DNA from: Desulfoarculaceae bacterium
GTDB lineage: Bacteria > Desulfobacterota > Desulfobulbia > Desulfobulbales > Desulfocapsaceae
DNA: 64,000 nt
Reading direction: 5' to 3'
Assembly (NCBI GenBank): GCA_019429465.1
Contig: JAHYIV010000010.1
Location: forward strand, 1 to 64,000
Part shown: positions 34,978 to 45,031 of the stretch, piece by piece
How the letters are laid out: each line of letters starts with the position of its first letter
Position numbering within the stretch: position 1 is the first letter of the stretch
The notes under the pieces: model-generated
The model's database searches: none
What the model was told of the DNA's origin: nothing
The model's input: the letters and a program-made list of their open reading frames with translations, nothing else
Made by a program: the position numbers and the translations under genes

Positions 34978-36204
34978 TCAGTTTGCCTTTTTACGAAGAT
35001 AGGTCGGAGTCTCAAGGTAATCTTCATTCCAGGATCGGGCCTCCTTCTGATTGCGCGCGGCCTCTTTACGGCCTCCGGAGACACCGAGATCATCAAAACC
35101 TTCAAAGTTCGATTGCAGCAGCGGGGTCACAAAGGCGGGACGCGGATTCGTCGGAGCCGGCGCTGCCGGGGCCTCCTGGGTGCTTGTCATTTTTACTGAC
35201 TTGCGCGATTCCTCAAGCAAACCGATCGGTTCATTTTTTTTGACCACATTGCCTATTCCCGTTGCAATAACAGTGACACGCAGCTCATCGCCAAGCGTTT
35301 CATCATAGAGGACACCAAGGACAATTTTTGCGTCCTCATCCACCTTGCTTTGAATAAGGGCTGAAACCTCCATATACTCAGCCAGGGTCAAGCTCTCTTC
35401 CGTTCCCGAGATATTGATAATGAGACCACGAGCCCCATCGATCCCCGTATCTTCCAGGAGTTGATTATCAATGGCCCGCTTGGCTGCCTCTGTCGCCCTG
35501 GTTTCACCAACGGCCGCACCAGAGCCCATGATGGCTGGCCCCACTTCCTTCATCACCGCCCGCAGATCAGCAAAATCAGCATTGATCATCCCGGGAACAT
35601 TGATCAGGTCCGTAAGTCCCTTGACCGCCTGCAGCAGGACGAGATCGGCCATGACGAACATGTCGGCGAGCCTGTTGTTTTTCTGCATCAACGAGAGAAG
35701 CCGGTCATTGGGAACGGTAATGATGGCATCCACATATTTCCGCAGCTCATCCCAACCGGCTTCCGCCGTGCGCATTCGCGCCTTGCCTTCAAAATGAAAC
35801 GGCTTGGTCACCACTGCCACAGTGAGGGCACCCAGCTCTTTAGCCACCTTGGCGACAACAGGGGCGGCGCCTGTTCCGGTTCCGCCGCCAAGCCCTGCCG
35901 CGACAAAGACCATGTCGCTCCCCTTGAGGGCCTTCTTGAGCTCCTCCAAGGACTCATGAGCGGCCTGGGCTCCGATATCAGGATCCATGCCAGCGCCCAG
36001 GCCCTTGGTGATACTGGGACCAATCTGCAGGCAGAAATCCGCACGAGACTTTTGCAGATCCTGCTTATCCGTATTGGCCACAATAAACTCAACGCCCTGC
36101 AGCTTATTGTGCACCATGGTGTTTACGGCATTGCCGCCGCCACCACCGACACCAATAACCTTTACTATCGCCACACCTTCTGTCTCCGCCATTCTAAACG
36201 GCAT
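34978..36204 (-). CDS. ftsZ: Cell-division protein FtsZ
   Basis: A 408-residue tubulin-like GTPase forming the cytokinetic ring. Signatures seen: [17 protein letters not shown] at the N-terminus, the tubulin motif [13 protein letters not shown], the T7 loop [11 protein letters not shown], and a conserved C-terminal peptide [13 protein letters not shown] that binds FtsA. The C-terminal linker is short. The ATG at 36204 follows AGGGGTGAGATT. Last gene of the dcw cluster. Length is typical. Confidence 0.98.
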   Translation of the reverse strand: MPFRMAETEGVAIVKVIGVGGGGGNAVNTMVHNKLQGVEFIVANTDKQDLQKSRADFCLQIGPSITKGLGAGMDPDIGAQAAHESLEELKKALKGSDMVFVAAGLGGGTGTGAAPVVAKVAKELGALTVAVVTKPFHFEGKARMRTAEAGWDELRKYVDAIITVPNDRLLSLMQKNNRLADMFVMADLVLLQAVKGLTDLINVPGMINADFADLRAVMKEVGPAIMGSGAAVGETRATEAAKRAIDNQLLEDTGIDGARGLIINISGTEESLTLAEYMEVSALIQSKVDEDAKIVLGVLYDETLGDELRVTVIATGIGNVVKKNEPIGLLEESRKSVKMTSTQEAPAAPAPTNPRPAFVTPLLQSNFEGFDDLGVSGGRKEAARNQKEARSWNEDYLETPTYLRKKAN

Positions 36205-36319
36205 AATCTCACCCCTGGGTACCTTTGGCCAAAGCCCCTGTTTGAAGGCCTGTTAACGCAATATCAGCAAATAGAATATAGCACCTGCTGATATTCGCTT
36301 AAACAAAAAAACATCAGAA

Positions 36320-37582
36320 TTACATGATTTTTTTCATCAACATCTTCAACCGCCCAACCATGGAAGAATCATTGTTTAACTTCCGAGCCCGAGTCTCACG
36401 GCCATACTGAACCAGACCGACAGCCGTCGTGCAACGCGGAGTATGGACATCCTCTACGCGTCCTCTAATATTGACCGGATAGCCGATTCGTACCGGCAGA
36501 TCAAAGATCTGTTCAGCCAGATCCACCAGGTTAGCCAGCAAGGCCGTTCCTCCGGTAATCACCACCCCGCCATGGATTTTATTTTTCTTGCCGGAATGGA
36601 TCAGTTCCTGATTGACCATCTCCAGGATCTCGACAATACGGGCCTGCAGGATATCGACCAGAAGTTTCTGGTTCAGTTTACGCGGCTCCCGATCACCGAC
36701 GGTCGGCACATCAACCATATAATTCGGTTTAATCATTGCCGCAATGGCGCTGCCATAATCTTCTTTTAACCGTTCTGCCTCCTGCAGGGGTGTCCGCAAC
36801 CCCACCGACAGATCATTAGTCAGATTGTGGCCGCCAAGACCTATCTGACTGGTATGCCTGATGGTTCCGTCACAGAAGACGGCAAGATCAGTGGTCCCGC
36901 CGCCAATATCAAGCAAGGCCACCCCCAGTTCCATCTCATCGGCACTGAGAACGGCGTGGGCCGAGGCAATAGATTCCAGAACCATATCCAGCACCTCCAG
37001 ACCCGCTTTCCGGCAACAGGTATAGAGATTATGCACGGCGCCCATATCAGCGGTGACGATATGGACATTGGTGACAAGACGAACACCAGTCATCCCCAGC
37101 GGGTTCTGGATTCCGGTATGATCATCGACCATATACTCCTGAGGCAGGACATGGATAATCTGCTGATTTTCAGAGATCTTCACCGTCTTGGCGGCGACAA
37201 TCACATCTTCGACATCAGATTCCGAGATCTCCTTGCCATTAATGGCCAGGATTCCAGGACTGTTAAACCCTTTGATATGATTACCGGTAATCCCGACATA
37301 GACACTATGCAGTTCGCATCCGGCGACGTCTTCCGCCTGTTCCACGGCCTGCCGTATAGATTTGACAGTGGACTCGATATTGACCACAACCCCTTTTTTC
37401 ATACCCACTGACGGGGCGGCGCCGACACCGATAATATCCACCCCGTCATCGAAGACCTCTCCGACGACACAGCATATTTTTGTGGTTCCTATATCAAGGC
37501 CAACAATAACTTCACCCGACGCCCGCTTCTCGCTGCGCTGCTCCAGTTCGACCTCTGCCCCTGTGTCATTTATTTCATCCAT
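36320..37582 (-). CDS. ftsA: Cell-division protein FtsA
   Basis: A 420-residue actin-like membrane tether of FtsZ. The N-terminus has GEVIVGLDIGTTKICCVVGEV; SHSVYVGITGNHIKGFNSPG marks the SHS2 (1C) domain; the ATP-binding motif is LLDIGGGTTDLAVF and the later glycine motif GGVVITGGTALLANL. The C-terminal membrane-targeting helix is RLKMLMKKIM. Six bases separate it from ftsQ upstream. Confidence 0.97.
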   Translation of the reverse strand: MDEINDTGAEVELEQRSEKRASGEVIVGLDIGTTKICCVVGEVFDDGVDIIGVGAAPSVGMKKGVVVNIESTVKSIRQAVEQAEDVAGCELHSVYVGITGNHIKGFNSPGILAINGKEISESDVEDVIVAAKTVKISENQQIIHVLPQEYMVDDHTGIQNPLGMTGVRLVTNVHIVTADMGAVHNLYTCCRKAGLEVLDMVLESIASAHAVLSADEMELGVALLDIGGGTTDLAVFCDGTIRHTSQIGLGGHNLTNDLSVGLRTPLQEAERLKEDYGSAIAAMIKPNYMVDVPTVGDREPRKLNQKLLVDILQARIVEILEMVNQELIHSGKKNKIHGGVVITGGTALLANLVDLAEQIFDLPVRIGYPVNIRGRVEDVHTPRCTTAVGLVQYGRETRARKLNNDSSMVGRLKMLMKKIM

Positions 37583-37588
37583 GATTTC

Positions 37589-38683
37589 TCAACCCGATCC
37601 ACTGTGTGCCACCAGCACCTTATTTTCCAGATAATCCATACGAATATACGCGACATCCGCGATAGTCATTCCCTGAGCTGTATCCTTATATAAAATTTCC
37701 AGTACCCTTTTCAAACGACTATATTTTGTTCTGACCTCTCCCTTACCAAAATAAACAGGGAAGGGATGATCAGCCAGATAGAGAGTCATTCCAGCATCCC
37801 GGTCAACATGAATCTCAGAAAGATTCTGGATCGGCAGGTTAGGATTATTCTGCCTGATAAGCTTAAGAAAGGCCAGAGGTTCATGGAGCATCTCCTGCAT
37901 AGGCACTGCATTGCTCCCGTCATCCCTGCCTCGCACGGGCACAGGCCGTCCCGGGCCGTCGCCGCCTTTTACCTCAAGGCCGGTTATGACCGGAAAATCC
38001 ATATCCTGCCCCGGTTCAACCGGGGCAAACACCACCCCGTCCTTATCCAGATAAAAAAACTTCTGGCTGCCGGAAACCTCTTGAAGGATCAAGGCCTCAG
38101 CCACATGCTCCTTAATCGAGATCACAAGCACATCGGGCCAATCACGTTTGACCTCAGCCGCTGATATCCTGGGGTGAGCCCTGACAATCGCCTCAATATG
38201 TGCAGGATTCAAGGTCACCAGGCTGCTCTGATACCTTATCCCGGCAAGTTCACGAATCAGGGAGGGCGTGGTTATCCGACAACCGGTAATGGTGATTTCC
38301 CGGATTTTGAAAAGATTCAGCCCAGAGACAACATTCACCAACGGGCCCTGTACCGCAAAGACTAAAGAGGCGGCGAAAGCCAGAAGCCCTGCCGGAACCA
38401 GCAGGGCCCTGGTCCTGTTTTTTGGCGGCAATGGAGTTCGCGTCCACTCCTGACGCCGACCGAGGGCACCCTGGTGTCGCTCACGAAAGAGTGAGCGCCT
38501 GGCAGAGCTCTGAAACCAGGAGCCTATCCTGCTGAGCAGCCCGACCCGTTTCTCTCTCTGAGCGGCAGACCTGGAAGTAAACACAGGTTGACTCCCACGA
38601 CCAGCAACGCTGGCACGCTCACTTCTCTTTTTTTTCTTTTTCAGAAGAAAAAAAGAGCTAATTTTCTTTAGAGCGTTCAACAC
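37589..38683 (-). CDS. ftsQ: Cell-division protein FtsQ
   Basis: A 364-residue bitopic protein. A long basic cytoplasmic N-terminus of about 90 residues (KKKKKRSERA) precedes one membrane helix at about 94-114 (LLVPAGLLAFAASLVFAVQG). Then comes a POTRA domain (FKIREITITGCRITTPSLIR) and the FtsQ beta domain (KRDWPDVLVISIKEHVAEAL). Start is GTG. A stretch near residues 225-250 (GGDGPGRPVPVRGRDDGSN) comes from the short mobile repeat at 37915-37960 and lengthens a loop before the C-terminal half. Confidence 0.9.
   Translation of the reverse strand: MLNALKKISSFFLLKKKKKRSERASVAGRGSQPVFTSRSAAQREKRVGLLSRIGSWFQSSARRSLFRERHQGALGRRQEWTRTPLPPKNRTRALLVPAGLLAFAASLVFAVQGPLVNVVSGLNLFKIREITITGCRITTPSLIRELAGIRYQSSLVTLNPAHIEAIVRAHPRISAAEVKRDWPDVLVISIKEHVAEALILQEVSGSQKFFYLDKDGVVFAPVEPGQDMDFPVITGLEVKGGDGPGRPVPVRGRDDGSNAVPMQEMLHEPLAFLKLIRQNNPNLPIQNLSEIHVDRDAGMTLYLADHPFPVYFGKGEVRTKYSRLKRVLEILYKDTAQGMTIADVAYIRMDYLENKVLVAHSGSG
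37915..37960 (+). repeat. 54-bp family short repeat inside ftsQ
   Basis: TCCCGTCATCCCTGCCTCGC followed by ACAGGCCGTCCCGGGCCGTC. It is similar to the CCA-enzyme copies and is read in the opposite strand as GDGPGRPVPVRGRDDGS. Confidence 0.65.
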
Positions 38684-38784
38684 TCAACCAACTCCAAATC
38701 CTTTATGAGACATCATTGAACCTTCAGAAGTTGTTCCGCAAAAACCATTATCTTCCCAACCGTTTCGCCAGGATTCACGATGAC

Positions 38785-39732
38785 TCAGAGAAGGTGAACT
38801 TCCGGTTCGAGCAGAATTCCACTATCCTCATGTACCTTTCCCCGTACCTTTACCATAAGCTCCAGGACATCTGCCGCTGTAGCCCCACCGCTATTCACCA
38901 GAAAATTCGCATGAACTGGTGACACCATGGCGCCTCCGACCCTGAGTCCTTTCAAACCACTGGCCTCGATAAGGCGGCCCGCGGCATCACCAGCCGGATT
39001 TTTAAAAAAGGAACCGGCATTAGGCTCTCCCTTGGGTTGCTTCTCCTGGCGTTTCTGACGATACGACTGACAGAGGGTCCGTATCTGTCCCTGATCCGCC
39101 GCCACACATTGCAACCCGACAGCCACAACCACCCACTCCGTCCCTGCACCGACCCCCTGACTACGATAAGGATCGTGCCATATCCGGTAGCCGAAATCCA
39201 GCTCTGTCCGCGGCAGGGTGCAGATTTGTCCCGATGAGGTCACAACCGTCACGGAAACCAGCACCTCTGATAATTCATGCCCCCAGGCCCCGGCATTCAT
39301 AATAACAGCGCCACCAATCGTCCCCGGAATTCCAGCGACAAATTCCAGGCCGGAAAGTCCCTGATCCAAGCACCAACTGACAAGACGGGTAAGGCTGCAG
39401 CCGGCTCCGGCCTGAACTACAGGACCGTCATTCTCTCCTCCATTTACCCGGCAAAGGTCGCCAAGCCCTTTGCCGAGCAGGAGAATAACCCCGTCAAACC
39501 CGGCATCGCTGACCAGCAGATTCGTTCCTCTGCCAATGATACGCCACTTAATCTTGTGTTCAACAAAGAACAAGAGCAGGCCTTGCAACTCCGCCAGATC
39601 CTGGACCGTAATCAAGGCCACAGCCGGACCACCTATGGCAAAGGAGGTATAATCACGTAAAGGACAATCCCAAGACACAGGGCTGCCGGCAAGCGCTGCC
39701 AGCCCCTCCTTTAATCCGGCATCCATACCCAT
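38785..39732 (-). CDS. murB: UDP-N-acetylmuramate dehydrogenase
   Basis: A 315-residue FAD enzyme that reduces UDP-GlcNAc-enolpyruvate to UDP-MurNAc in the cytoplasm. Seen: YTSFAIGGPAVALITV, the FAD-pyrophosphate region GRGTNLLVSDAGFDGVILLL, GLEFVAGIPGTIGGAVIMNA, and the active-site motif GSFFKNPAGDAAGRLIEASG with the conserved serine of the SxFKNP type. The ending HEDSGILLEPEVHLL carries the catalytic glutamate. The start is two bases from the murC stop. Confidence 0.96.
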   Translation of the reverse strand: MGMDAGLKEGLAALAGSPVSWDCPLRDYTSFAIGGPAVALITVQDLAELQGLLLFFVEHKIKWRIIGRGTNLLVSDAGFDGVILLLGKGLGDLCRVNGGENDGPVVQAGAGCSLTRLVSWCLDQGLSGLEFVAGIPGTIGGAVIMNAGAWGHELSEVLVSVTVVTSSGQICTLPRTELDFGYRIWHDPYRSQGVGAGTEWVVVAVGLQCVAADQGQIRTLCQSYRQKRQEKQPKGEPNAGSFFKNPAGDAAGRLIEASGLKGLRVGGAMVSPVHANFLVNSGGATAADVLELMVKVRGKVHEDSGILLEPEVHLL

Positions 39733-39733
39733 C

Positions 39734-41119
39734 TCAACCCTTCCGGCTCCTGAGCAGGTCCAGTAAATCCTCTCCTGCCCTCACAATATTTCCGGCACCC
39801 AGAGTCAGAACCAGATCATCCGCAACCAGCAGGGGCAACAGCGCTTCCGCCAACTCCTCCACTGCCGGAATGAAATGGGTGTGTCGCTGCCCATGCTGTT
39901 TGACATCCAGCAGCAGGGTCTCACTGCTGACCCCGGCAATCGGGGTTTCACTGGCAGCATAAATCTCGGTCATCACCAGAAAATCCGCCTGATGAAAGGA
40001 TGTCAGAAACTCCTTGTACAGGGCCTCGGTCCGGCTGTAGCGATGGGGCTGGAACAGGACCACGAGCCGCTTGTTCGGCCAGGCCTCCTTGATGGCGCCA
40101 AGGGTTGCCCTGATCTCGGTGGGATGATGACCATAATCATCCATGATCGTAATTCCCCGGACTTCCCCTTTCAGCTGCATCCGCCGCTGCACCCCCTCAA
40201 AACTGCCAAGCGCCTCGGCAATAACCGGAAAAGGGATCTCCAGCTCAAGCCCGACACAGACGACCGCCAGTGCATTATAAACATTATGACGGCCCGGCAG
40301 GGCAAGATCGATCTCACCGAGTTGGGCGTCACCCTGCCTGACCATAAAACGGGTCCTGCCACCTGTTGCCACCAGCTGCTCGGCATGCACATCAGCCTGA
40401 GCGGTGAGTCCATAGGTGATCTTTCTTTTCCTGATCTCAGGGAGAAGATCGGCAATATTGGCATCATCCAGACAGAGGATAACTGCGCCATAAAAGGGGA
40501 TCTTGTCAATAAACTCCATGAACACCGACTTGATATGCTCAATGTCGCGATAATAATCAAGATGCTCCAGATCAATATTGGTGACCACCTCAAGCACGGG
40601 CGAGAGCTTCAAAAAAGAGCCATCACTTTCATCGGCCTCAGCCACCAGAAATTCGCCTTCTCCGAGCTTGGCATTACCGCCCAGACTGTCAACCTTGCCG
40701 CCAACGACAATGGTTGGATCAAGGCCGGCCTGACTCAACACCCAACTGACCATGGAGGTGGTCGATGTCTTGCCATGACTACCGGCAATGGCAATCCCGT
40801 ACTTCTTCAGACGCATCAACTCGGCCAGCATCTCCGCCCGCTGAATCACCGGGATATTGGCCTCAAGGGCTGCCACCACCTCCGGATTATCCACACCAAT
40901 GGCCGATGATGTCACCACCACATCGGCGCCGCTCACCCACTGCCCCTGGTGGCCAGCATAAATCACTCCGCCGAGGGCGGTCAGATTGACGGTGATGGCC
41001 GATCCGTAGAGATCGGACCCCGACACCTTGTAGCCGAGGTTCAGCAGCAGTTCGGCAATACCGCTCATGCCGATGCCGCCGATACCGACAAAATGGATAT
41101 GTTTGGTTTTTCTATACAT
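39734..41119 (-). CDS. murC: UDP-N-acetylmuramate--L-alanine ligase
   Basis: A 461-residue Mur ligase. Seen: the Rossmann start IHFVGIGGIGMSGIAELLL, the ATP loop GIAIAGSHGKTSTTSMVSWV, EADESDGSF, NIDLEHLDYY, and the C-terminal ATP/amino-acid site VLFQPHRYSRTEAL. Adds L-alanine to UDP-MurNAc in the cytoplasm. Typical length. A repeat element separates it from murG upstream. Confidence 0.97.
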   Translation of the reverse strand: MYRKTKHIHFVGIGGIGMSGIAELLLNLGYKVSGSDLYGSAITVNLTALGGVIYAGHQGQWVSGADVVVTSSAIGVDNPEVVAALEANIPVIQRAEMLAELMRLKKYGIAIAGSHGKTSTTSMVSWVLSQAGLDPTIVVGGKVDSLGGNAKLGEGEFLVAEADESDGSFLKLSPVLEVVTNIDLEHLDYYRDIEHIKSVFMEFIDKIPFYGAVILCLDDANIADLLPEIRKRKITYGLTAQADVHAEQLVATGGRTRFMVRQGDAQLGEIDLALPGRHNVYNALAVVCVGLELEIPFPVIAEALGSFEGVQRRMQLKGEVRGITIMDDYGHHPTEIRATLGAIKEAWPNKRLVVLFQPHRYSRTEALYKEFLTSFHQADFLVMTEIYAASETPIAGVSSETLLLDVKQHGQRHTHFIPAVEELAEALLPLLVADDLVLTLGAGNIVRAGEDLLDLLRSRKG

Positions 41120-41140
41120 GATAATTCATCAATTATTTAT

Positions 41141-41321
41141 TGATGGCGTCGTAAAAAGTCGCCAACTGCTTCGTTGCTGCAGGTAAACGAGGCCACGAGA
41201 CTCCGAATTATCTCGTCACTGCGGCGTACTCAAGTACGCCTCATTCCTCGAAATTTGCGCGCCTCGCATTTGACGCTTTTTACTTAGCCATCCCAGAAAT
41301 TGAGTTTTTACGAAACCATCA
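41141..41321. repeat. 181-bp MITE-like element, copy 1
   Basis: Inverted ends TGATGGCGTCGTAAAAA and, as reverse complement, TGATGGTTTCGTAAAAA. Flanked by a 9-bp direct repeat ATTATTTAT (41132-41140 and 41322-41330), as made by transposition. It differs at only two positions from 51535-51715. It falls between murC and murG; the murG stop at 41323 lies just outside, so it may have replaced the original end of murG. Confidence 0.9.
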
Positions 41322-41322
41322 A

Positions 41323-42435
41323 TTATTTATTGCTTCCGTTCATTATTTCCAGACAGCTATCGACGATCCTGTCCGCGGCATCAGGACGACCCAGAGTCCG
41401 CATGGCCACAGCCATCTCCGCCATCCTTCCTCGATCCCCGGCAAGACCGGCCAGGGTTTCAGCCAGTTTCCCAGCCGTCAGTTCCCGCTCCACCAGGACC
41501 ACAGCCCCGCCACTATCGGCATAATAACAACCGTTCCTGTATTGATGATCATCAGCGGCAAAGGGATAAGGGATCAGCACAGCAGGTTTCCCAAGGACTG
41601 CCAGCTCGGCGAGGGTTGTGGCACCTGCCCTTGAAACCAGCAAATCGCATTTCCCATAGACCTCTGCCATGTCGGTAAAAAAAGCGGCCACCGTCGCATG
41701 AACCCCGGCCTGCTCATAGGCCACCTTCACCATCTCCTCATCGGCAGCACCGGTCTGATGGATAACCTCTATTCCAGGTGGCAGCAAGCTCCCATAACGG
41801 GTCAAGGCCTCTATCACCATTTCATTGACCCGGTGCGCACCCAGGCTGCCTCCGAGTACCAGAATCGTCAGCTTTTCATCTCTTTTCTCAGGTGATACCT
41901 TGGCCAGTTCCAGGATCTGGCGACGCACAGGATTACCGGTCAGCACCGTTTTTCCTACCGGAAAAAAGACCTCACTGCCCGGCAGAGAAAGACAAATTCT
42001 GGTGGCCAATTGCCCTAATTTTCTATTGGCCAGCCCCGGCACGGAATTCTGTTCATGAATCAGCGTCGGCCGCCCCAGGATCCTGGCCGCAGCCACCACC
42101 GGTCCGGTCACATAACCGCCAACCCCCACCACCAGATGCGGCCGGAAGCGGATGATATGCCAGAGGGCCTCGACAAAGGAAACAGGAAGGAGAAGAAGGG
42201 CCTGAGCCAGAGCCAACACCCCCTTGCCTTTTAACCCCTGACAATGGATCCCCCTGGTACTGAAACCATAGTGAGCAAGGCTGACCTTATCCATCTTCCG
42301 CCTGGTCCCCACAAAGAGGACCTGGGTCCCGGGAAAACGCCGACAAAAGGCCTCGGCCGTGGCGATGGCCGGAAAGAGATGCCCACCTGTCCCGCCGCCG
42401 GTAAGCAACAGCCGCAGGGGTTGCCTCTTGCCCAT
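41323..42435 (-). CDS. murG: UDP-GlcNAc:MurNAc-pentapeptide-undecaprenol GlcNAc transferase
   Basis: A 370-residue GT-B glycosyltransferase, peripheral on the inner membrane, that makes lipid II from lipid I. The N-terminal motif RLLLTGGGTGGHLFPAIATA is a classic MurG G-loop, followed by GVGGYVTGPVV and LIHEQNSVPGLANR. The donor site has LGGSLGAHRVNEMV, and SRAGATTLAELAVLGKPAVLIPYPFA is the C-terminal signature. The start overlaps the murD stop by TGATG, leaving no room for ftsW. Confidence 0.97.
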   Translation of the reverse strand: MGKRQPLRLLLTGGGTGGHLFPAIATAEAFCRRFPGTQVLFVGTRRKMDKVSLAHYGFSTRGIHCQGLKGKGVLALAQALLLLPVSFVEALWHIIRFRPHLVVGVGGYVTGPVVAAARILGRPTLIHEQNSVPGLANRKLGQLATRICLSLPGSEVFFPVGKTVLTGNPVRRQILELAKVSPEKRDEKLTILVLGGSLGAHRVNEMVIEALTRYGSLLPPGIEVIHQTGAADEEMVKVAYEQAGVHATVAAFFTDMAEVYGKCDLLVSRAGATTLAELAVLGKPAVLIPYPFAADDHQYRNGCYYADSGGAVVLVERELTAGKLAETLAGLAGDRGRMAEMAVAMRTLGRPDAADRIVDSCLEIMNGSNK

Positions 42436-43952
42436 CAGACACTACCACCCTTGCCACCGGCGGCAACGGCAACGGCCAGGGACGCTCTGATCACCTTCTG
42501 CGCGGCAGCGGCAAAGACATTGCCCCGATGACCATAGTTGTCGAACATATCAAAACTGGAGCAGGCTGGCGAGAGCAGGACCGTATCCCCTGCCCGGGCC
42601 AGCTCAGATGCCAGCATGACCGCCTCCTCCATTGACTCTGCCCGGTGCATCTCGGTCATCCCGGCCAGGGCCTGGGCAATCAGCTCCGTGGCCTCACCAA
42701 TCAGGATAAGACAGCGCACCTTTCCAGCCACACTCTCTTTAAGCAGGGTATAATCATCTCCCTTGTCCCGCCCCCCGGCAATAAGAATCACATTGCCGCT
42801 AAAACTGGCAAGGGCGCTGAGAACAGCCCCGGTATTGGTAGCCTTGGAATCATCATAATAGGAGACCCCGTCACCCTCTCCAACCCACGCCATTCGATGC
42901 GGTGCCACCTGAAAAGCGGCCAGACCCTGCACTATCGCCTCCCGGGCACACCCAAGGCTGCGGGCGGCAAGGATGGCCGAGGCGCCGTTCAAGAGACCGG
43001 TGGCATTGTCCAGCATAGACCCCGCCAGGTCATACACCTCTTCTTTGCCCTGCCACGCAAGGACAACACCATATCCATCAATCCGCGCCTGACAGTCCGC
43101 TCCATGTCCAAAAAGACGCCACCGCTGACATCGCTCTGCCACCATCCCAGGCTCCAGCGTCACCGGCCCATCCATGGCCCGCACCCCGAGTTCTGCCGAC
43201 AAGGCTCGACAGAGCTGGTCGTCACCACCGAGGATCGCCGTATCATTCTGCCCCTGGCCGGAAAAGATCTTCATCTTGGCTGCGACATAACCCGCCATGC
43301 TGCCATGGCGATCCAGATGATCCGGGGTCACATTGAGCAGGATCGCCACATCTGCCTTAAAGGCCCCTGCCGCTTCCAGCTGAAAACTTGAAAGTTCAAG
43401 CACCAGCACATCCACATCTTCAGGATTACTCAGATAATCAAAGAGCGAAGTGCCGATATTGCCGCCGACAAAGACCTTTTTCCCGGCCTGCTGCAGCAAC
43501 TTGCCGATCAGGGCGGTCACCGTGGTCTTGCCATTGGTGCCCGTGATCGCCACTACTGGTTTAGACAGCAGCGGCGCCGCCATGGCCAATTCACCCAGCA
43601 CCGGGATGCCGAGGGCGCGAAGCTCCTGCAGGATCTCCAGATCCTGGCTGATTCCGGGGCTGACCAGGACCTGATCGGCTCGCCTGAGAAATGCCAGGGT
43701 ATGGCCCCCGCATTCATACTCTACTCCCTGCTCTGCCAGAAAGTCCAGATCTGCGACGGCCAGGGACGGCCTGAGGCCATGGGAGCCAGGGCTGGCGGAA
43801 GCAGCCGCCGGCAGGTGCGGACTGTCCCTGGTATCAGAAACCAGCACTCTCATTCCCTGCGACAGCAGATAACGCACAGCCGCCCGACCGGAGACCCCCA
43901 GTCCCATCACTGCCACGCAGCCATCAGCTGTTATTTTATTATGAGCTCTCAT
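42435..43952 (-). CDS. murD: UDP-N-acetylmuramoyl-L-alanine--D-glutamate ligase
   Basis: A 505-residue Mur ligase, longer than the usual about 440-460. It starts VMGLGVSGRAAVRYLL, with P-loop VVAITGTNGKTTVTALIGKL, then LNVTPDHLDRHGSM, YYDDSKATNTGAV and LIAGGRDKG; LLSPACSSFDMFDNYGHRG is typical. Two stretches come from the short mobile repeat: SPGSHGLRPSLAVAD in the N-terminal domain and AMDGPVTLEPGM in the middle. Both lie in loops. Adds D-glutamate to UDP-MurNAc-L-Ala. Confidence 0.95.
   Translation of the reverse strand: MRAHNKITADGCVAVMGLGVSGRAAVRYLLSQGMRVLVSDTRDSPHLPAAASASPGSHGLRPSLAVADLDFLAEQGVEYECGGHTLAFLRRADQVLVSPGISQDLEILQELRALGIPVLGELAMAAPLLSKPVVAITGTNGKTTVTALIGKLLQQAGKKVFVGGNIGTSLFDYLSNPEDVDVLVLELSSFQLEAAGAFKADVAILLNVTPDHLDRHGSMAGYVAAKMKIFSGQGQNDTAILGGDDQLCRALSAELGVRAMDGPVTLEPGMVAERCQRWRLFGHGADCQARIDGYGVVLAWQGKEEVYDLAGSMLDNATGLLNGASAILAARSLGCAREAIVQGLAAFQVAPHRMAWVGEGDGVSYYDDSKATNTGAVLSALASFSGNVILIAGGRDKGDDYTLLKESVAGKVRCLILIGEATELIAQALAGMTEMHRAESMEEAVMLASELARAGDTVLLSPACSSFDMFDNYGHRGNVFAAAAQKVIRASLAVAVAAGGKGGSV
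43133..43182 (+). repeat. 54-bp family short repeat inside murD (central site)
   Basis: CTGCCACCATCCCAGGCTCC...GGCCCATCCATGGCCCGC. Translated on the minus strand it gives AMDGPVTLEPGMVAER, like AMDGPVSRTPRTAQER of the histidine kinase. Confidence 0.7.
43755..43803 (-). repeat. 54-bp family short repeat inside murD (N-terminal site)
   Basis: Reads ASASPGSHGLRPSLAVAD on the coding strand. The nucleotide pattern CCTGGCTCCCATGG...AGGCCGTCCCTGGCCGTC is nearly that of the CCA-enzyme copies. Confidence 0.8.
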
Positions 43953-45031
43953 TAACGCAGTTTCAAGGTGGCAATGGCAACAAGGCCGAGGATAACAGAG
44001 ACGATCCAGAACCTGACCACCACCTTTGGCTCATGCCAGCCTTTTTTCTCAAAATGATGGTGAAAAGGGGCCATGAGGAAGATCCTCCGGCCATTGGTCA
44101 TTTTAAAATAGCCCACCTGCAGGATGACTGATAATGCCTCCATGACAAAAATTCCGCCAACGATGGCCAGCAGTATTTCCTGTTTAATAATAATGGCTAC
44201 CGCCCCCAGGGCCCCGCCGAGAGCCAGGGAACCCACATCACCCATGAAGACCTGGGCCGGATAGGCATTAAACCACAAAAATCCAAGGCAGGCCCCGACC
44301 ATGGCCCCGCAGAAGATGGCCAGCTCGCCGGCCCCTGGCACAAAGGTAATCTGCAGATAATCCGCCAGCACGACATGTCCGGCCAGATAGGAAAAAATAA
44401 GGTAGACAGCCCCTGAGATAACCGTCGGCCCTGTGGCCAGACCATCAAGGCCGTCAGTGAGGTTGACGGCATTGGAGGATCCGACAATCACCAGTACGGC
44501 AAAGACAATATAGAACCAGCCAAGATCCGGCCTGATATTTTTAAAAAAAGGGACACTCAAATGCCCATCAAATGCTGGATGCAGCAGCACAAACAGGCCG
44601 ACCACGGAGGCGCCTGCAACCTGGAGGATCAGTTTGCCTCTGGCGCTCAGGCCCTTTGTGGTTTTCTTACGAACCTTTTTCAGGTCATCAATGCCGCCAA
44701 TCATGCCAAAAAAAAGGGTGACAAAGAGCAGCAGCCAGACGAGCGGATTATCCAGCCGGGCCCACAGCAATGTGGAACAGGTAATGGCAGACAGGATCAA
44801 CACCCCGCCCATGGTGGGCACCCCCTGCTTTGCCAGATGAGTCTCCGGCCCGTCATCCCGCACAACCTGTCCAATCTGGAAACGCTGCAAGGCCCTGATA
44901 AACATCGGACCCAGAATAACCACAACGAGAAAGGCCGTCACCGCCCCGCCGATGGAACGTACGGTGATATAGCGAAAGATATTAAAACTGCTGAAGCTCG
45001 TATGCAGTGGATAGAGTAGGTGGTAGAACAT
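43952..45031 (-). CDS. mraY: Phospho-N-acetylmuramoyl-pentapeptide transferase
   Basis: A 359-residue integral membrane enzyme with about ten helices that makes lipid I. Seen: [36 protein letters not shown] (catalytic aspartates), [33 protein letters not shown], and [20 protein letters not shown]. All expected blocks are present, with the normal length. It overlaps murD by one base. Confidence 0.97.
   Translation of the reverse strand: MFYHLLYPLHTSFSSFNIFRYITVRSIGGAVTAFLVVVILGPMFIRALQRFQIGQVVRDDGPETHLAKQGVPTMGGVLILSAITCSTLLWARLDNPLVWLLLFVTLFFGMIGGIDDLKKVRKKTTKGLSARGKLILQVAGASVVGLFVLLHPAFDGHLSVPFFKNIRPDLGWFYIVFAVLVIVGSSNAVNLTDGLDGLATGPTVISGAVYLIFSYLAGHVVLADYLQITFVPGAGELAIFCGAMVGACLGFLWFNAYPAQVFMGDVGSLALGGALGAVAIIIKQEILLAIVGGIFVMEALSVILQVGYFKMTNGRRIFLMAPFHHHFEKKGWHEPKVVVRFWIVSVILGLVAIATLKLR

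Noticed and set aside
39875-40909. 344-codon plus-strand frame opposite murC
   Set aside because: Shadow; murC carries all Mur ligase motifs.
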